Shown: positions 14,697 through 23,102, counted from the first letter of the stretch. The stretch: DNA of 23,407 nt from CAZNUM01 sp964539305 (GCA_964539305.1 CAZIIM010000030.1:1-23407); one strand, 5' to 3'. Translations and numbers: made by a program. Notes: generated by a model from the letters alone, not told the origin.

Positions 14697-15623
14697 TTAA
14701 TTCAGTGGTGGCGGGTAAAGGGACTGAATCTTTTTGAAATACCAGTTCTGGATGCGTTGTGTCAGTGGTCCTCTTTTCCCCCGGGAGAGAGGGCGACCAT
14801 CTACTTCAATGACAGGGATCACACCGGCAAATGTGCCGGTTACAAAGGCTTCATCTGCACTGTAAACATCCACGAGATTGAAATCCTTTTCAAAGACAGG
14901 ATAACCCTGTTCACGACAAATAGTAATGATCGTACCCCGCGTGACTCCGTTCAGGCAATATTCCCCGGTGGAAGTCCAGACTTCTCCCTGTCTGACAATG
15001 AAAAAATTGGTGGAATTACAGGTAGATACAAATCCCTGCACATCCAGCATCAGGGCTTCGTCCGCCCCTGCTTTTGCGGCCTGAATACAGGCCGTAATAC
15101 AATTCAATTTGCTCAGGGTATTCAGTTTCGGATCCTGTACATCCGGTGTACCACGCCGCACGTGGACGGTGTGGAGTCTAATGCCTTTTTCCATGATTTG
15201 CTGATCGGGAATCTTGTACTCTGGAATCACCACAATCGTGGCAGGGCCCACATTGGCATCGGGATGTTGAAATGGCGTTCGTTTCAGGCCCCGGGAGACA
15301 ATTAGACGCAAATGGACGTCACTTTCCATTTGATTGGCCTTTAGGGTTTTTAAAACGATCTGTCGGAGTTCATCCGGAGTAACACCAATATCCAGATCCA
15401 GGGCCCGGGCGCCGGCAAAGAGTCGTTTGATGTGCGCCTCCCAGAAAACCAGATGACCGTTATGGAAACGAATCCCCTCCCAGACACCGTCACCTAGCAG
15501 AAAACCGCTGTCAAATACGGATACTTTGGCTTCGGCCCGGGGGACAATTACTCCATTGACATAAATGAGAATATGCTCATTTCGGGGATCCGGTTGAAAA
15601 TCATGGGTACTCCGGTTCGCCAT
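14697..15623 (-). CDS. Class IV aminotransferase-fold protein with altered PLP site
   Basis: A 308-residue protein of the D-alanine/branched-chain aminotransferase fold. Recognisable are YVNGVIVPRAEAKVSVFDSGFLLGDGVWEGIR (21-52), the phosphate-site arginine R67 (HIKRL), GADEALMLD (186-194), LNGVTRG (224-230) and the C-terminal DEAFVTGTFAGVIPVIEVDG. A gapless alignment made by eye to PabC and D-amino acid aminotransferase puts N168 (PKLNTLSKLN) where the Schiff-base lysine should be. It puts T201 (VSTCNSTN) where the glutamate that pairs with the PLP nitrogen should be. K166 and K172 are close and might substitute. The protein may therefore be a non-aminotransferase or use PLP differently. It sits between the cyclase gene (11-base gap) and the sulfotransferase-like gene. 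Confidence 0.82.
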   Translation of the reverse strand: MANRSTHDFQPDPRNEHILIYVNGVIVPRAEAKVSVFDSGFLLGDGVWEGIRFHNGHLVFWEAHIKRLFAGARALDLDIGVTPDELRQIVLKTLKANQMESDVHLRLIVSRGLKRTPFQHPDANVGPATIVVIPEYKIPDQQIMEKGIRLHTVHVRRGTPDVQDPKLNTLSKLNCITACIQAAKAGADEALMLDVQGFVSTCNSTNFFIVRQGEVWTSTGEYCLNGVTRGTIITICREQGYPVFEKDFNLVDVYSADEAFVTGTFAGVIPVIEVDGRPLSRGKRGPLTQRIQNWYFKKIQSLYPPPLN

Positions 15624-15634
15624 TGGAATGAGAA

Positions 15635-17950
15635 TTACTTCGAAGTCAGGGTCCAGACGCCGTCCCAGTCATCGCCAGGTGGATTCTTCTTAAAGAAATC
15701 ACAGCGATCCATGTAGACACGGCTGGGATTGGTGGGCCGGTTTGCAAACATCTCCTCCAGCTGATCGGACTGTGCAAACTTTGCTTTGGCCTCGCCCCAT
15801 CGTTGTTCACGGTAAAGTTGAAGACCTTCGTAATAAATGCCCCGCATTTCTTCCTGCTGTGGAGTCAAATCCCCTTTCAATCCCATGAGTTCAAAGCTCT
15901 CCACCGCCTCCGATTTACCCACTACCCGTACCCGGTCAATTTCACGGACCTCCAGTTGATCCGGACCCGCTAAACGTAAGGTTTCTTTGGTCATCTGAAT
16001 ATAAATACCGTATTGCTTGGCGGAGGCCTCCAGCCGGGCAGCGGTATTCACCACATCCCCCATCATAGTGTAATTCATGCGTGTTTTACTGCCCATATTC
16101 CCCGTAACAATATCACCGGAATTGATACCGATGCGCATCCGCATTTGATAGACCAGATCGGGCCATTTGGAACCCTCCTGGGCCCATTTTTCTCTCAAAG
16201 CAGCCAGTTCTTTCTGCATTCCAAGGGCTGTCAGACAGGCCCGGTAGGCGTGATCTTCCATGGGAAGAGGCGCTCCGAAAAAGGCGACGATGGCATCTCC
16301 CTCATATTTATCCAGGGTCCCGGATTGCTCCAGCAGGACATCGGTCATGGCCGTGAGATATTCATTGAGTAATTCCACCAACTGGGTTGCGGTCAGGATT
16401 TCAGAGAAGCTGGAAAAACTCTGGATATCGGTGAAGTAGGCTGTTTTAACACCGGAGTCCCCACCCAGTTTCGGCTCCTGTTTCTCCTCATAAATCTGAT
16501 CAATTAATTCAGGTGATATGTAGGTTCCGAAGGTATTTTTCAGGAAACGTTTGTCTTTTTCCACCACCAGGAAGTTGTAGAGGAAAATTCCCAGGTATGT
16601 CCCGGCAATGGCCAGGGCTGGCCGCACCACCTCCCACATGATCAGATGGGATAAAAACTGACTGTAAGTAAAGATCACCCACCCGATAATTCCAAAGACC
16701 GGAATGAGCAGGGTGTACAGAGGTTTAGGGGGCAAACTTACCAGCCCTCCTCCAATCAAGCACACCAGAAAAATGACCCATAAATTGGTTTTGGCGTCGG
16801 TGGGCCGAATAAATTTATTCTGCAAAATACTGTACATGACATTGGCATGGATTTCCACTCCAGCGAATGTTTCCTGAACCGGTGTATTCCGCAAATCCAT
16901 CAGTCCTGGCAAAGAAGCTCCTACAAACGCTACCCGGTCCTTCCAATATTCAGGCGGGAGCATTTCAGGGTCAAAGCAGTACATATAGGGTAAATAGTAA
17001 AATGTTTTAAAAGGGCCAAAGTAGTTCACATACATCCTGCCATGATCATCAATGGGGATTTCCCGAACTACCGTATCGGTTGTGTCGATCAGTCGTAATA
17101 CATGATTTTCAAAATCATAGTCAAAGCCACCGTCTTTTTTTATCCCCAGGATATTGATAATCGCTGCCATGGTCAAACTGGGATAGACGTGTTCCGGGCC
17201 TTCAAAAAAGATGGCGGTGGGTGCCCGACGAATTATTCCATCCTCATCCTGAGGGAAATTAGCGCTTCCAGCACCTACCGAAGCGGACAACAGCTCAAAA
17301 TAGGTATTCCCAATTCGGTCACCCACCGGAAGTCTTCGGGCTTTTTCAATGGGAATGCCCCGGATTATGTGCCGGGTGTAATCGTAGCCTTCGGGCTCTG
17401 AATCCATCCGGTAAAGGAAATTCAACGTATCTTCCTTTTCAAACACCAGGGCATGGTAGGTTTTTTGGGACCGATAGGTTGCTTCCACAAACCGTTTGGG
17501 GTCATGCCGGGTCAAATATTGCTGTATTTCCCCGGTGAGGAGTTGTTCAGAGTTGCCGGCCTTGGATACGAGACCGTTTACCAAATCGTAGGTAGAAGTA
17601 TTCTCGCGATCAAAGATAATATCGAACAACAGGGCCTTGGGATCTCCGGAAGAAACCACATCAATCAACTGTCCATGATACGCATGGGGCCAGTCCTTGT
17701 AATTTCCCAGTCCTCCTTCCTCCGGTGGCGCTACCGACATTTGTTCAATATCGATAATGACCACACTGTCAATGGAGGCTTCCTGGGCCCCGGCGACCTT
17801 AGCTTTCATCCTGGAATCATAGGAGAGATACTCATACCCATCCAGAAGTTGCTTGAAAAAGAGGATTTTTTGCGTCCCGATACCAATAATCAGGGCAACC
17901 GCAAAGCCGATGCCAATGCCCACCATGACGCGTTTTAACAGATCAGACAT
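15635..17950 (-). CDS. CHASE2-domain adenylate cyclase
   Basis: Membrane receptor of 771 residues. An N-terminal helix (about 8-27) leads into a periplasmic CHASE2 sensor (about 35-385; KALLFDIIFD at 105-114, RVAFVGASLPGLMD at 339-352). Three transmembrane helices (about 389-405, 411-431, 441-462) connect to a class III cyclase domain (about 500-690). Metal aspartates D508 and D552, adenine-selecting K548 and D632, N635 and transition-state R639 are all present, so it should make cAMP rather than cGMP. Residues 695-771 form a helical tail (YYEGLQLYREQRWGEAKAKF) ending in DDWDGVWTLTSK, a common ending of this family. It lies 54 bases after a fecR gene; CHASE2 cyclases and FecR proteins are often neighbours. 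The signal it senses is unknown. Confidence 0.93.
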   Translation of the reverse strand: MSDLLKRVMVGIGIGFAVALIIGIGTQKILFFKQLLDGYEYLSYDSRMKAKVAGAQEASIDSVVIIDIEQMSVAPPEEGGLGNYKDWPHAYHGQLIDVVSSGDPKALLFDIIFDRENTSTYDLVNGLVSKAGNSEQLLTGEIQQYLTRHDPKRFVEATYRSQKTYHALVFEKEDTLNFLYRMDSEPEGYDYTRHIIRGIPIEKARRLPVGDRIGNTYFELLSASVGAGSANFPQDEDGIIRRAPTAIFFEGPEHVYPSLTMAAIINILGIKKDGGFDYDFENHVLRLIDTTDTVVREIPIDDHGRMYVNYFGPFKTFYYLPYMYCFDPEMLPPEYWKDRVAFVGASLPGLMDLRNTPVQETFAGVEIHANVMYSILQNKFIRPTDAKTNLWVIFLVCLIGGGLVSLPPKPLYTLLIPVFGIIGWVIFTYSQFLSHLIMWEVVRPALAIAGTYLGIFLYNFLVVEKDKRFLKNTFGTYISPELIDQIYEEKQEPKLGGDSGVKTAYFTDIQSFSSFSEILTATQLVELLNEYLTAMTDVLLEQSGTLDKYEGDAIVAFFGAPLPMEDHAYRACLTALGMQKELAALREKWAQEGSKWPDLVYQMRMRIGINSGDIVTGNMGSKTRMNYTMMGDVVNTAARLEASAKQYGIYIQMTKETLRLAGPDQLEVREIDRVRVVGKSEAVESFELMGLKGDLTPQQEEMRGIYYEGLQLYREQRWGEAKAKFAQSDQLEEMFANRPTNPSRVYMDRCDFFKKNPPGDDWDGVWTLTSK

Positions 17951-18004
17951 TCATGTTCCTGCAGGGCACCCGAATGAACGCTAATAAATCAAACAGGGAG
18001 ACAC

Positions 18005-18778
18005 TTATTCTTCAGCCTCAGTATCCAGTTCCTTATTCCACTTTACAAAATCCAGTTCTGCATCGGCGGTCTGGTCAAATTTGAATAAATTGTATTTTCC
18101 GTCTTTACGAACGTTAATCTGCATCCCCTCCACCAGGCTGATCCAATCTTCTAAAGAGACTTCATAGGGCCCTGCCACCTGAGTTGGGGCCTTGATTTCC
18201 TTGACAGGTCCCAAAGTGAATTTGGGCTTCCCGGCACCCCCCTTGGTTCCCTTCTGTTTCAACTGGTTTTCCCGTTCCTTAATCACATTTTTCACCGAGT
18301 TTACATCCACTTTCCCCCGATACACGAGAACAGAACTTTCATCTTCTCCAGCCTTGGCCCGGTATTTGGTTCCTCGGATGGCAGCCACAGCCGTCGGCGT
18401 ACGAACGGAAACATTTTTCTTCTCTCCGAAGGCAGCTTTGGCTGAAACCCAGATATTCCCCTGTTTCAGATTGGCGTTGAAATTCTTTTCCATCGGTTTC
18501 ACCTTGGCTTCGGTTAATTCCAGGACCGAATTTTCACCGATGCGAATCTTCCCCCCACCCACCAGCGTAATTTCACACCTGGATTTCTGGAGTGTTTTTA
18601 CCACATCCTTTTCGAACAACTTCATATTGGGCAAGGCTCTTCCCCAGTCGCCTGATCCATTCTTCTGAACCTGAACCCGCCCCAGGGGTAAGGTGATTTT
18701 ACCGAATTGTTTCCCCTGGGCCTCCACTCCTGAAACCAGAAAAAGGCCCAGGATCATGACAATCAGAAATCGTTTCAT
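18005..18778 (-). CDS. FecR-domain secreted protein
   Basis: A 257-residue exported protein with a signal peptide (about 1-20, ending GVEA-QG) and one FecR domain (about 30-160). Key segments are PLGRVQVQKNGSGDW, FEKDVVKTLQKSRCEITLVGG, IRIGENSVLEL, GNIWVSAKAAF and the hallmark VRTPTAVAAIRGTKYRA (125-141). This is the stand-alone form without a membrane anchor, unlike sigma-regulator FecR. The lysine-rich stretch at 165-190 and acidic tail (ELDTEAEE) lie outside the domain. Its ATG is immediately next to the stop of the 1173-residue gene. With the CHASE2 cyclase downstream, a periplasmic partner role in sensing is a reasonable inference, not a demonstrated one. Confidence 0.88.
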   Translation of the reverse strand: MKRFLIVMILGLFLVSGVEAQGKQFGKITLPLGRVQVQKNGSGDWGRALPNMKLFEKDVVKTLQKSRCEITLVGGGKIRIGENSVLELTEAKVKPMEKNFNANLKQGNIWVSAKAAFGEKKNVSVRTPTAVAAIRGTKYRAKAGEDESSVLVYRGKVDVNSVKNVIKERENQLKQKGTKGGAGKPKFTLGPVKEIKAPTQVAGPYEVSLEDWISLVEGMQINVRKDGKYNLFKFDQTADAELDFVKWNKELDTEAEE

Positions 18779-21700
18779 TTATTTTACCAACAACATTTTC
18801 TTCGTATCGCCAAAGAGGAGCTGTCCAGTGGTATTTTTCACCTCCAGCCGATATAAATATACACCGGAGGGAAGCGGATTCCCACGGGAGTCTTTCCCCG
18901 CCCAGATAAACCGGTGTCTTCCACTGGACAGGGGTTGATTCAAGGTCAGCACATTTAATTCCTGTCCAAGGATATTGAAAACGCGGAGTGTTACCACCGC
19001 ATCCTGGGTGAGGGAGATACCAATGGTCGTCACCGGATTAAAAGGATTAGGTGTATTCTGAGAGAGTTCAAACTGATCCGGAACCAGATGCAGCGCTTCC
19101 ATCTGCCGATCCAAGGCAGACCGCTCACCAACCAGTAACAGGAATGGATAGGGCTGATCTTCGCCCGGAGCAGCAAAGGTAACATTTGGATTCTTTCTCA
19201 AATCATAGGCAATGCCCTGGATCTGATCTACCAGCAGAATATCGTCCCGGGGCGGGATATGATCCAGATCATCCAGGGTAATCGTGGCTACTCCTTTCAT
19301 GGAGCTGCGCACACCCAGCTCCCATGATTTCACACCTGGGGACATGTTGCGGATGTCCACCCGGTAGCGACCCGGTCCCTGAACCCAGTTTTGATTTTCA
19401 AAGGCGAGACTGACGTAGTTGCCAATCACCGGTGGTTCGTGAAAATCTCTCGGGTCTTGATCGTCAGCAGCTTCAGGATGCAATCCAAACGTGTTCCATT
19501 TATCCTGGTAAGATCCTAAAGACACGGACAGGTTTGCCCGCCAGCCAAGTCCGTCTTCCACTACCGGACTCTGCAATTGTTTCCCCATCTGGGTATCGTG
19601 ATCAAACCTAAAAGAAACAGAACCACCGCCGCTGGAATACAACCAGTACCCATCTCCCGGATCGAAGCTAGTGGTCACATCATAACTGGATCCATTCCAA
19701 CTGTACAAGGCCATTTCAACCGACCCCTGTACTGTGACATTGGTTCCAAGCAAGTCCACTGAAAAATAATAAGGTGCCCCCACCATGTTCCAGCCATCGG
19801 AAAGGTTCATGGTGGCAGGACTAGCCAGATTCATTGACGATCCTCTGCCTGCCACAATTAAATTGGCATCCTTGGTAATAATCCAGAAAGCCTCAAAGGG
19901 CCCAAAGGATCCCTGGTTCTCTACATAGTCAAATCCATTCCACTGAAAGACTCGCCAGAAGGCCGGATCCGGGGAACCAAGAATTGGTTCCAGAACACTG
20001 GTTATCGAGCGGTCATTCAAATCCCCTGGTACCGAGATCATGGTGTATTCTTTGGGGCGGGTGGTTTTGATATCCAGAGTGTTAAAGGTCACTGGAATAC
20101 TGTAAGAAGCGGTGGCTGTGGTCATATTATTAATGTCCTGGGCAACGATGTACACAATCAGACCGGCAGGTGTTACATCAGAGGCCGGGATGGTTGCTTG
20201 CCAGTCAATCGCCGTTTCCTGGGTCATATTCACCACCTGTTCGTTCGGGGAATTCCCCACCCAGTAGTGAAGTTCTGCCTGTTTCACACCGGCAGTTGAA
20301 ATAATATCCACATTAATGACGAAATCCATTCCTTGTTCGGCTGCGGCCAATGTAACACCTGAGGTATCAATCTCAGGTCCCGTCATCGTCTCCAGATGGA
20401 GAATAACCGGGGTGGTTGGTGGGTAGGAGAAAAGATTGGATACCCCCACCGGTTCATCAGAATCAGGCATCATGTTGCTGTTGGCGTCAAAGAAACCCGC
20501 CAGGAAATACTGTGTCCCCGCAGGTAGTGTTTGAGGGATAAAAATGTCCTGATAAAAAGGTGGGTCCACGCCCACTTGATCCTGACGAATAGGTGAATCT
20601 GTCCCGGGATTATCCCCTTCTTTGTACAACCCCAGGTAGAGTTGACCAAATTGGAAGTCCTCTTGCAGATCCACGGATACAGTGAACCCCTCGGTCCCAC
20701 CACCCCCTCGGAATTCCAGGTTAATGCCTCCTGCATCACCACTTCCACCCGTGATATTAAAACTGCTAGAAATGCCATAAGCTTCGGATGCATCATTCAA
20801 TGTGCTGTCCCCATCCAAATCAACAAAGGCCATTAAATGATAATCATTGCCATCCGGAGTTGCGCCGGCGGGTAAAACGAACTGGAAATTCCCGGGGAAA
20901 TTAAAGTTACCCAAAACCCATTGCTGGCTTCGATTCGCCCAGTAATTGGCATCCACACCCGGATTCATTAATCCTACCATCAGCAGGCCCGAAGTGGAAG
21001 CCGTGCTTCCAATACTGACATTAATTCCTCCCCCGCCTCCACCGGATGTATTTACATACACTTCTCCATAATCAGCCAGAATGTTGGAAGAAGGATCCAT
21101 CACAAACAATTTATAATACACATCCCCCTGAGGTGGATTCGTGTCCACAAAGTGAATTGTATCAATCTCAGTGATTGAAACCAATAAAGGACTGGTTGTA
21201 GTGACCCCTGGCGTCTGGGTGCGGTGAATCTCATAGCGGCCAAAGGTACCTCCGGTTTGATCCCATTTACTCCACTCCAATTCCACCACACTTCCATTCA
21301 ACCAGGCGAAAAACATCCCTTGTCCGAAATAAACGTCCTGGGTATAGGTGGCCATTCCTAGAATCGTTCCCTGATTATTGAATCCGCTGGCATCTTCCAC
21401 AATCGAGGTCGACTGAGTGTCGAAATGCCATAACAACACCGTTCCACTCTCTGGGCCATAAGGTGCTGTCGGAACAACCGTAAAGCCGGATATGGTCCGG
21501 AACCGTACTTCATCCATGGATGCATCCAGACCTTGCCCAAAGATTAACTTGTTGGTAGAACCAGGAAAAGAAGTGGTCATGTCCGTTTCACCTTCCAGGT
21601 GACCATCGAAATACCACCGGACTTTTGACCCGTTCCCTTCAAAATAATAGTGGTGGAATTGATTATCAAAAGCAGCGCTTTCGCTCTTCTCGATCTGCCC

Positions 21701-22300
21701 GCCATTTTCAATGAAGAATCGAAACTTTTGTATGGTCCCGTCAAACTGGAAAAAGACGTCCGGGCCTGTATTATCACTCCGGTCACGATAATAAATATTC
21801 TGGACTCCCACAGTAGGCTGCTGGTGAAAATTCAGCCAGAATTCAATGCTCCAGTTTTGCTGTCCATCAATGGGATTGCTGGTTTCAATATAAGCCCCGG
21901 GACCAAAATCGAAGGAAAAGCCCGTGCCTCCGCCTATTTCCAGGGCACCGTTCATGATCCATTTGCCGATTTTATCCCGTTCAGATTGGGGAAGGGGCGT
22001 CGCATTCTTGGGCATTTGAGCGCCGAAGGAAGGATTCCCGATAATTTTTTGGTACAAGACTGAATTAGTGGTATCAAAGGGCACAACACGCTGAAAACCA
22101 ACATACCCCTGGGAGGCGACGTTCACAAGATTACTGTAACTTTGACCGTCGGTCAGGTTTAGTCCCCCTGTCAGATTATTGGGATTATGACAAGCGGGGG
22201 TACAGTAGGTATTAAAAATAGGCTGAATATCCGTTTGAAAATCCTGACTAAACAGGAACGATCCAAAAAGTATGAGTGAGAAAAGCGCTTTATGTTTCAT
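18779..22300 (-). CDS. Large exported multidomain protein with cytochrome c-like and type IX sorting domains
   Basis: A 1173-residue secreted protein. Signal peptide 1-18 (FLFSQ). Residues 20-122 form a mono-heme cytochrome c-like domain: DIQPIFNTYC, C33-x3-C37-H38 (one residue longer than the normal CxxCH), GGLNL, RVVPFDTTNSVLYQKI and a distal M96 (AQMPK). Residues 128-315 look like a LamG/concanavalin-type domain, then a fibronectin-like stretch to about 415 and a poly-Gly linker. Two similar beta modules (426-530 and 537-637) each carry an acidic loop, the first D494-L-D496-G-D498. An Ig-like module (about 640-740) and two tryptophan-rich segments (750-905) follow. The end (1072-1173; QNTPNPFNP, GQELNVL, GVYLYRLEV, KKMLLVK) is a typical type IX/FlgD-like sorting tail, so the protein is probably attached to or released from the cell surface. 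Function unknown. Confidence 0.85.
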   Translation of the reverse strand: MKHKALFSLILFGSFLFSQDFQTDIQPIFNTYCTPACHNPNNLTGGLNLTDGQSYSNLVNVASQGYVGFQRVVPFDTTNSVLYQKIIGNPSFGAQMPKNATPLPQSERDKIGKWIMNGALEIGGGTGFSFDFGPGAYIETSNPIDGQQNWSIEFWLNFHQQPTVGVQNIYYRDRSDNTGPDVFFQFDGTIQKFRFFIENGGQIEKSESAAFDNQFHHYYFEGNGSKVRWYFDGHLEGETDMTTSFPGSTNKLIFGQGLDASMDEVRFRTISGFTVVPTAPYGPESGTVLLWHFDTQSTSIVEDASGFNNQGTILGMATYTQDVYFGQGMFFAWLNGSVVELEWSKWDQTGGTFGRYEIHRTQTPGVTTTSPLLVSITEIDTIHFVDTNPPQGDVYYKLFVMDPSSNILADYGEVYVNTSGGGGGGINVSIGSTASTSGLLMVGLMNPGVDANYWANRSQQWVLGNFNFPGNFQFVLPAGATPDGNDYHLMAFVDLDGDSTLNDASEAYGISSSFNITGGSGDAGGINLEFRGGGGTEGFTVSVDLQEDFQFGQLYLGLYKEGDNPGTDSPIRQDQVGVDPPFYQDIFIPQTLPAGTQYFLAGFFDANSNMMPDSDEPVGVSNLFSYPPTTPVILHLETMTGPEIDTSGVTLAAAEQGMDFVINVDIISTAGVKQAELHYWVGNSPNEQVVNMTQETAIDWQATIPASDVTPAGLIVYIVAQDINNMTTATASYSIPVTFNTLDIKTTRPKEYTMISVPGDLNDRSITSVLEPILGSPDPAFWRVFQWNGFDYVENQGSFGPFEAFWIITKDANLIVAGRGSSMNLASPATMNLSDGWNMVGAPYYFSVDLLGTNVTVQGSVEMALYSWNGSSYDVTTSFDPGDGYWLYSSGGGSVSFRFDHDTQMGKQLQSPVVEDGLGWRANLSVSLGSYQDKWNTFGLHPEAADDQDPRDFHEPPVIGNYVSLAFENQNWVQGPGRYRVDIRNMSPGVKSWELGVRSSMKGVATITLDDLDHIPPRDDILLVDQIQGIAYDLRKNPNVTFAAPGEDQPYPFLLLVGERSALDRQMEALHLVPDQFELSQNTPNPFNPVTTIGISLTQDAVVTLRVFNILGQELNVLTLNQPLSSGRHRFIWAGKDSRGNPLPSGVYLYRLEVKNTTGQLLFGDTKKMLLVK

Positions 22301-23031
22301 CGGGCACCTCCCCCACTCACCAGGGCTTTATGCGTTGAAGGCGGATCCGGCGGAAGCGGTAAATCACTGGACTGGCTTCCCAGTTGGGTGTAAGCGTAAT
22401 AACCACCGCCTGCCAGAATTCCCAGCAGAGTGACCCGGCGAACGAATTTCCCGAACCCACCCTTCTTTTTCTTCGGTTCTTCCTTTACTTCTTTTTGCTC
22501 CGGTTCCGGTTGTTTAATCCCGGCAGCCACCAGCAGAGCCTCCGGCGGCTGCAAACCTACCAGTTCCCAGGCCACAATCTCGATCTGAGTCAGGAGACCA
22601 TCCACTTCCCCTTTGTAATTCTTATTGACCGTTTTCTCTGTTTCACCCGTTTCCACCGAAAACATGCGGGCATCAATCGTATAAGTATTCCCAATCTTCC
22701 CAAAGGATCCAGTAATCATTTTCTGGACGCCCAGCAAAGCCCCGATTTCTGCGGCACATTCCGCAGAAGTACATCCGCTCTGCTGCAACCCCTGTTCCTC
22801 CATGATTTCACTCATCTGGCTGCGTTCCACAATAATGAGTGCGTCCGTCTTCACGAGCTCTGAGGCAAGACGCTGGGTCAGAGTGACGGCCTCCATTTGA
22901 CTAATGCCCGTCCCGGTGAAATCCAGAACAGCGGCGGTGGGTTTCGTCTGAGACCCTGTGGTCTCCTGGGCAAATGCCGTTAAACTAATAATAAAAGAAA
23001 ATAGAACGATCTTGGTGAAAAATTTTGGCAT
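22297..23031 (-). CDS. CsgG/LpoB-like exported protein with C-terminal hydrophobic segment
   Basis: A 244-residue protein with a signal peptide (1-21, cleaved near AFA-QE) and a CsgG-family-like domain: AAVLDFTGTGIS (33-44), LTQRLASELVKTDALIIVERSQMSEIMEEQ (51-80), C87/C92, IGALLGVQKMITGSFGKIG (96-114) and ARMFSVETGE (121-130). After a charged linker (K/E/P rich, 173-196) comes a hydrophobic segment at about 199-217, then a Pro/Ser-rich tail. It lacks the lipobox cysteine of true CsgG, so a curli-type pore is unlikely; it more likely acts as a periplasmic assembly or regulatory factor. It is the first gene of the minus-strand operon and overlaps the large secreted gene by 4 bases (ATGA). AAAGGAG at 23038-23044 is its Shine-Dalgarno. 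Confidence 0.8.
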   Translation of the reverse strand: MPKFFTKIVLFSFIISLTAFAQETTGSQTKPTAAVLDFTGTGISQMEAVTLTQRLASELVKTDALIIVERSQMSEIMEEQGLQQSGCTSAECAAEIGALLGVQKMITGSFGKIGNTYTIDARMFSVETGETEKTVNKNYKGEVDGLLTQIEIVAWELVGLQPPEALLVAAGIKQPEPEQKEVKEEPKKKKGGFGKFVRRVTLLGILAGGGYYAYTQLGSQSSDLPLPPDPPSTHKALVSGGGAR

Positions 23032-23037
23032 TGAGCA

Positions 23038-23044
23038 CTCCTTT
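23038..23044 (-). promoter_or_regulatory. Ribosome binding site of the CsgG-like gene
   Basis: AAAGGAG on the minus strand, 6 bases before the ATG at 23031. It is the clearest Shine-Dalgarno in the window and supports that start codon. Confidence 0.75.
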
Positions 23045-23072
23045 AAAACTCTGGGACAGAAAAGTTAAGGCG

Positions 23073-23102
23073 AAAATAGGTTAAAAACTGTGATTCAGGC
23101 AA
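23073..23102 (-). promoter_or_regulatory. Candidate promoter of the nine-gene minus-strand operon
   Basis: On the minus strand TTGCCT, an 18-base spacer and TATTTT (continuing CG) could form a -35/-10 pair. TTG and TATTTTCG also come close to the Bacteroidota-type -33 TTG and -7 TAnnTTTG pattern. The start would fall about 35 bases upstream of the start codon. No other candidate is better in 23045-23150. Confidence 0.3.

Noticed and set aside
14550..15305. 251-codon plus-strand frame over the sulfotransferase and aminotransferase genes
   Set aside because: It crosses two clear minus-strand genes and has no recognisable motif or ribosome binding site.
17453..17938. 161-codon plus-strand frame opposite the CHASE2 domain
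   Set aside because: A shadow of the well-supported CHASE2 cyclase gene, without independent coding signs.
22297..23031. Curli-type CsgG secretion pore
   Set aside because: No lipobox cysteine and no CsgA/B/E/F partners; a C-terminal hydrophobic segment is present instead. Only the general CsgG/LpoB-like fold is supported.
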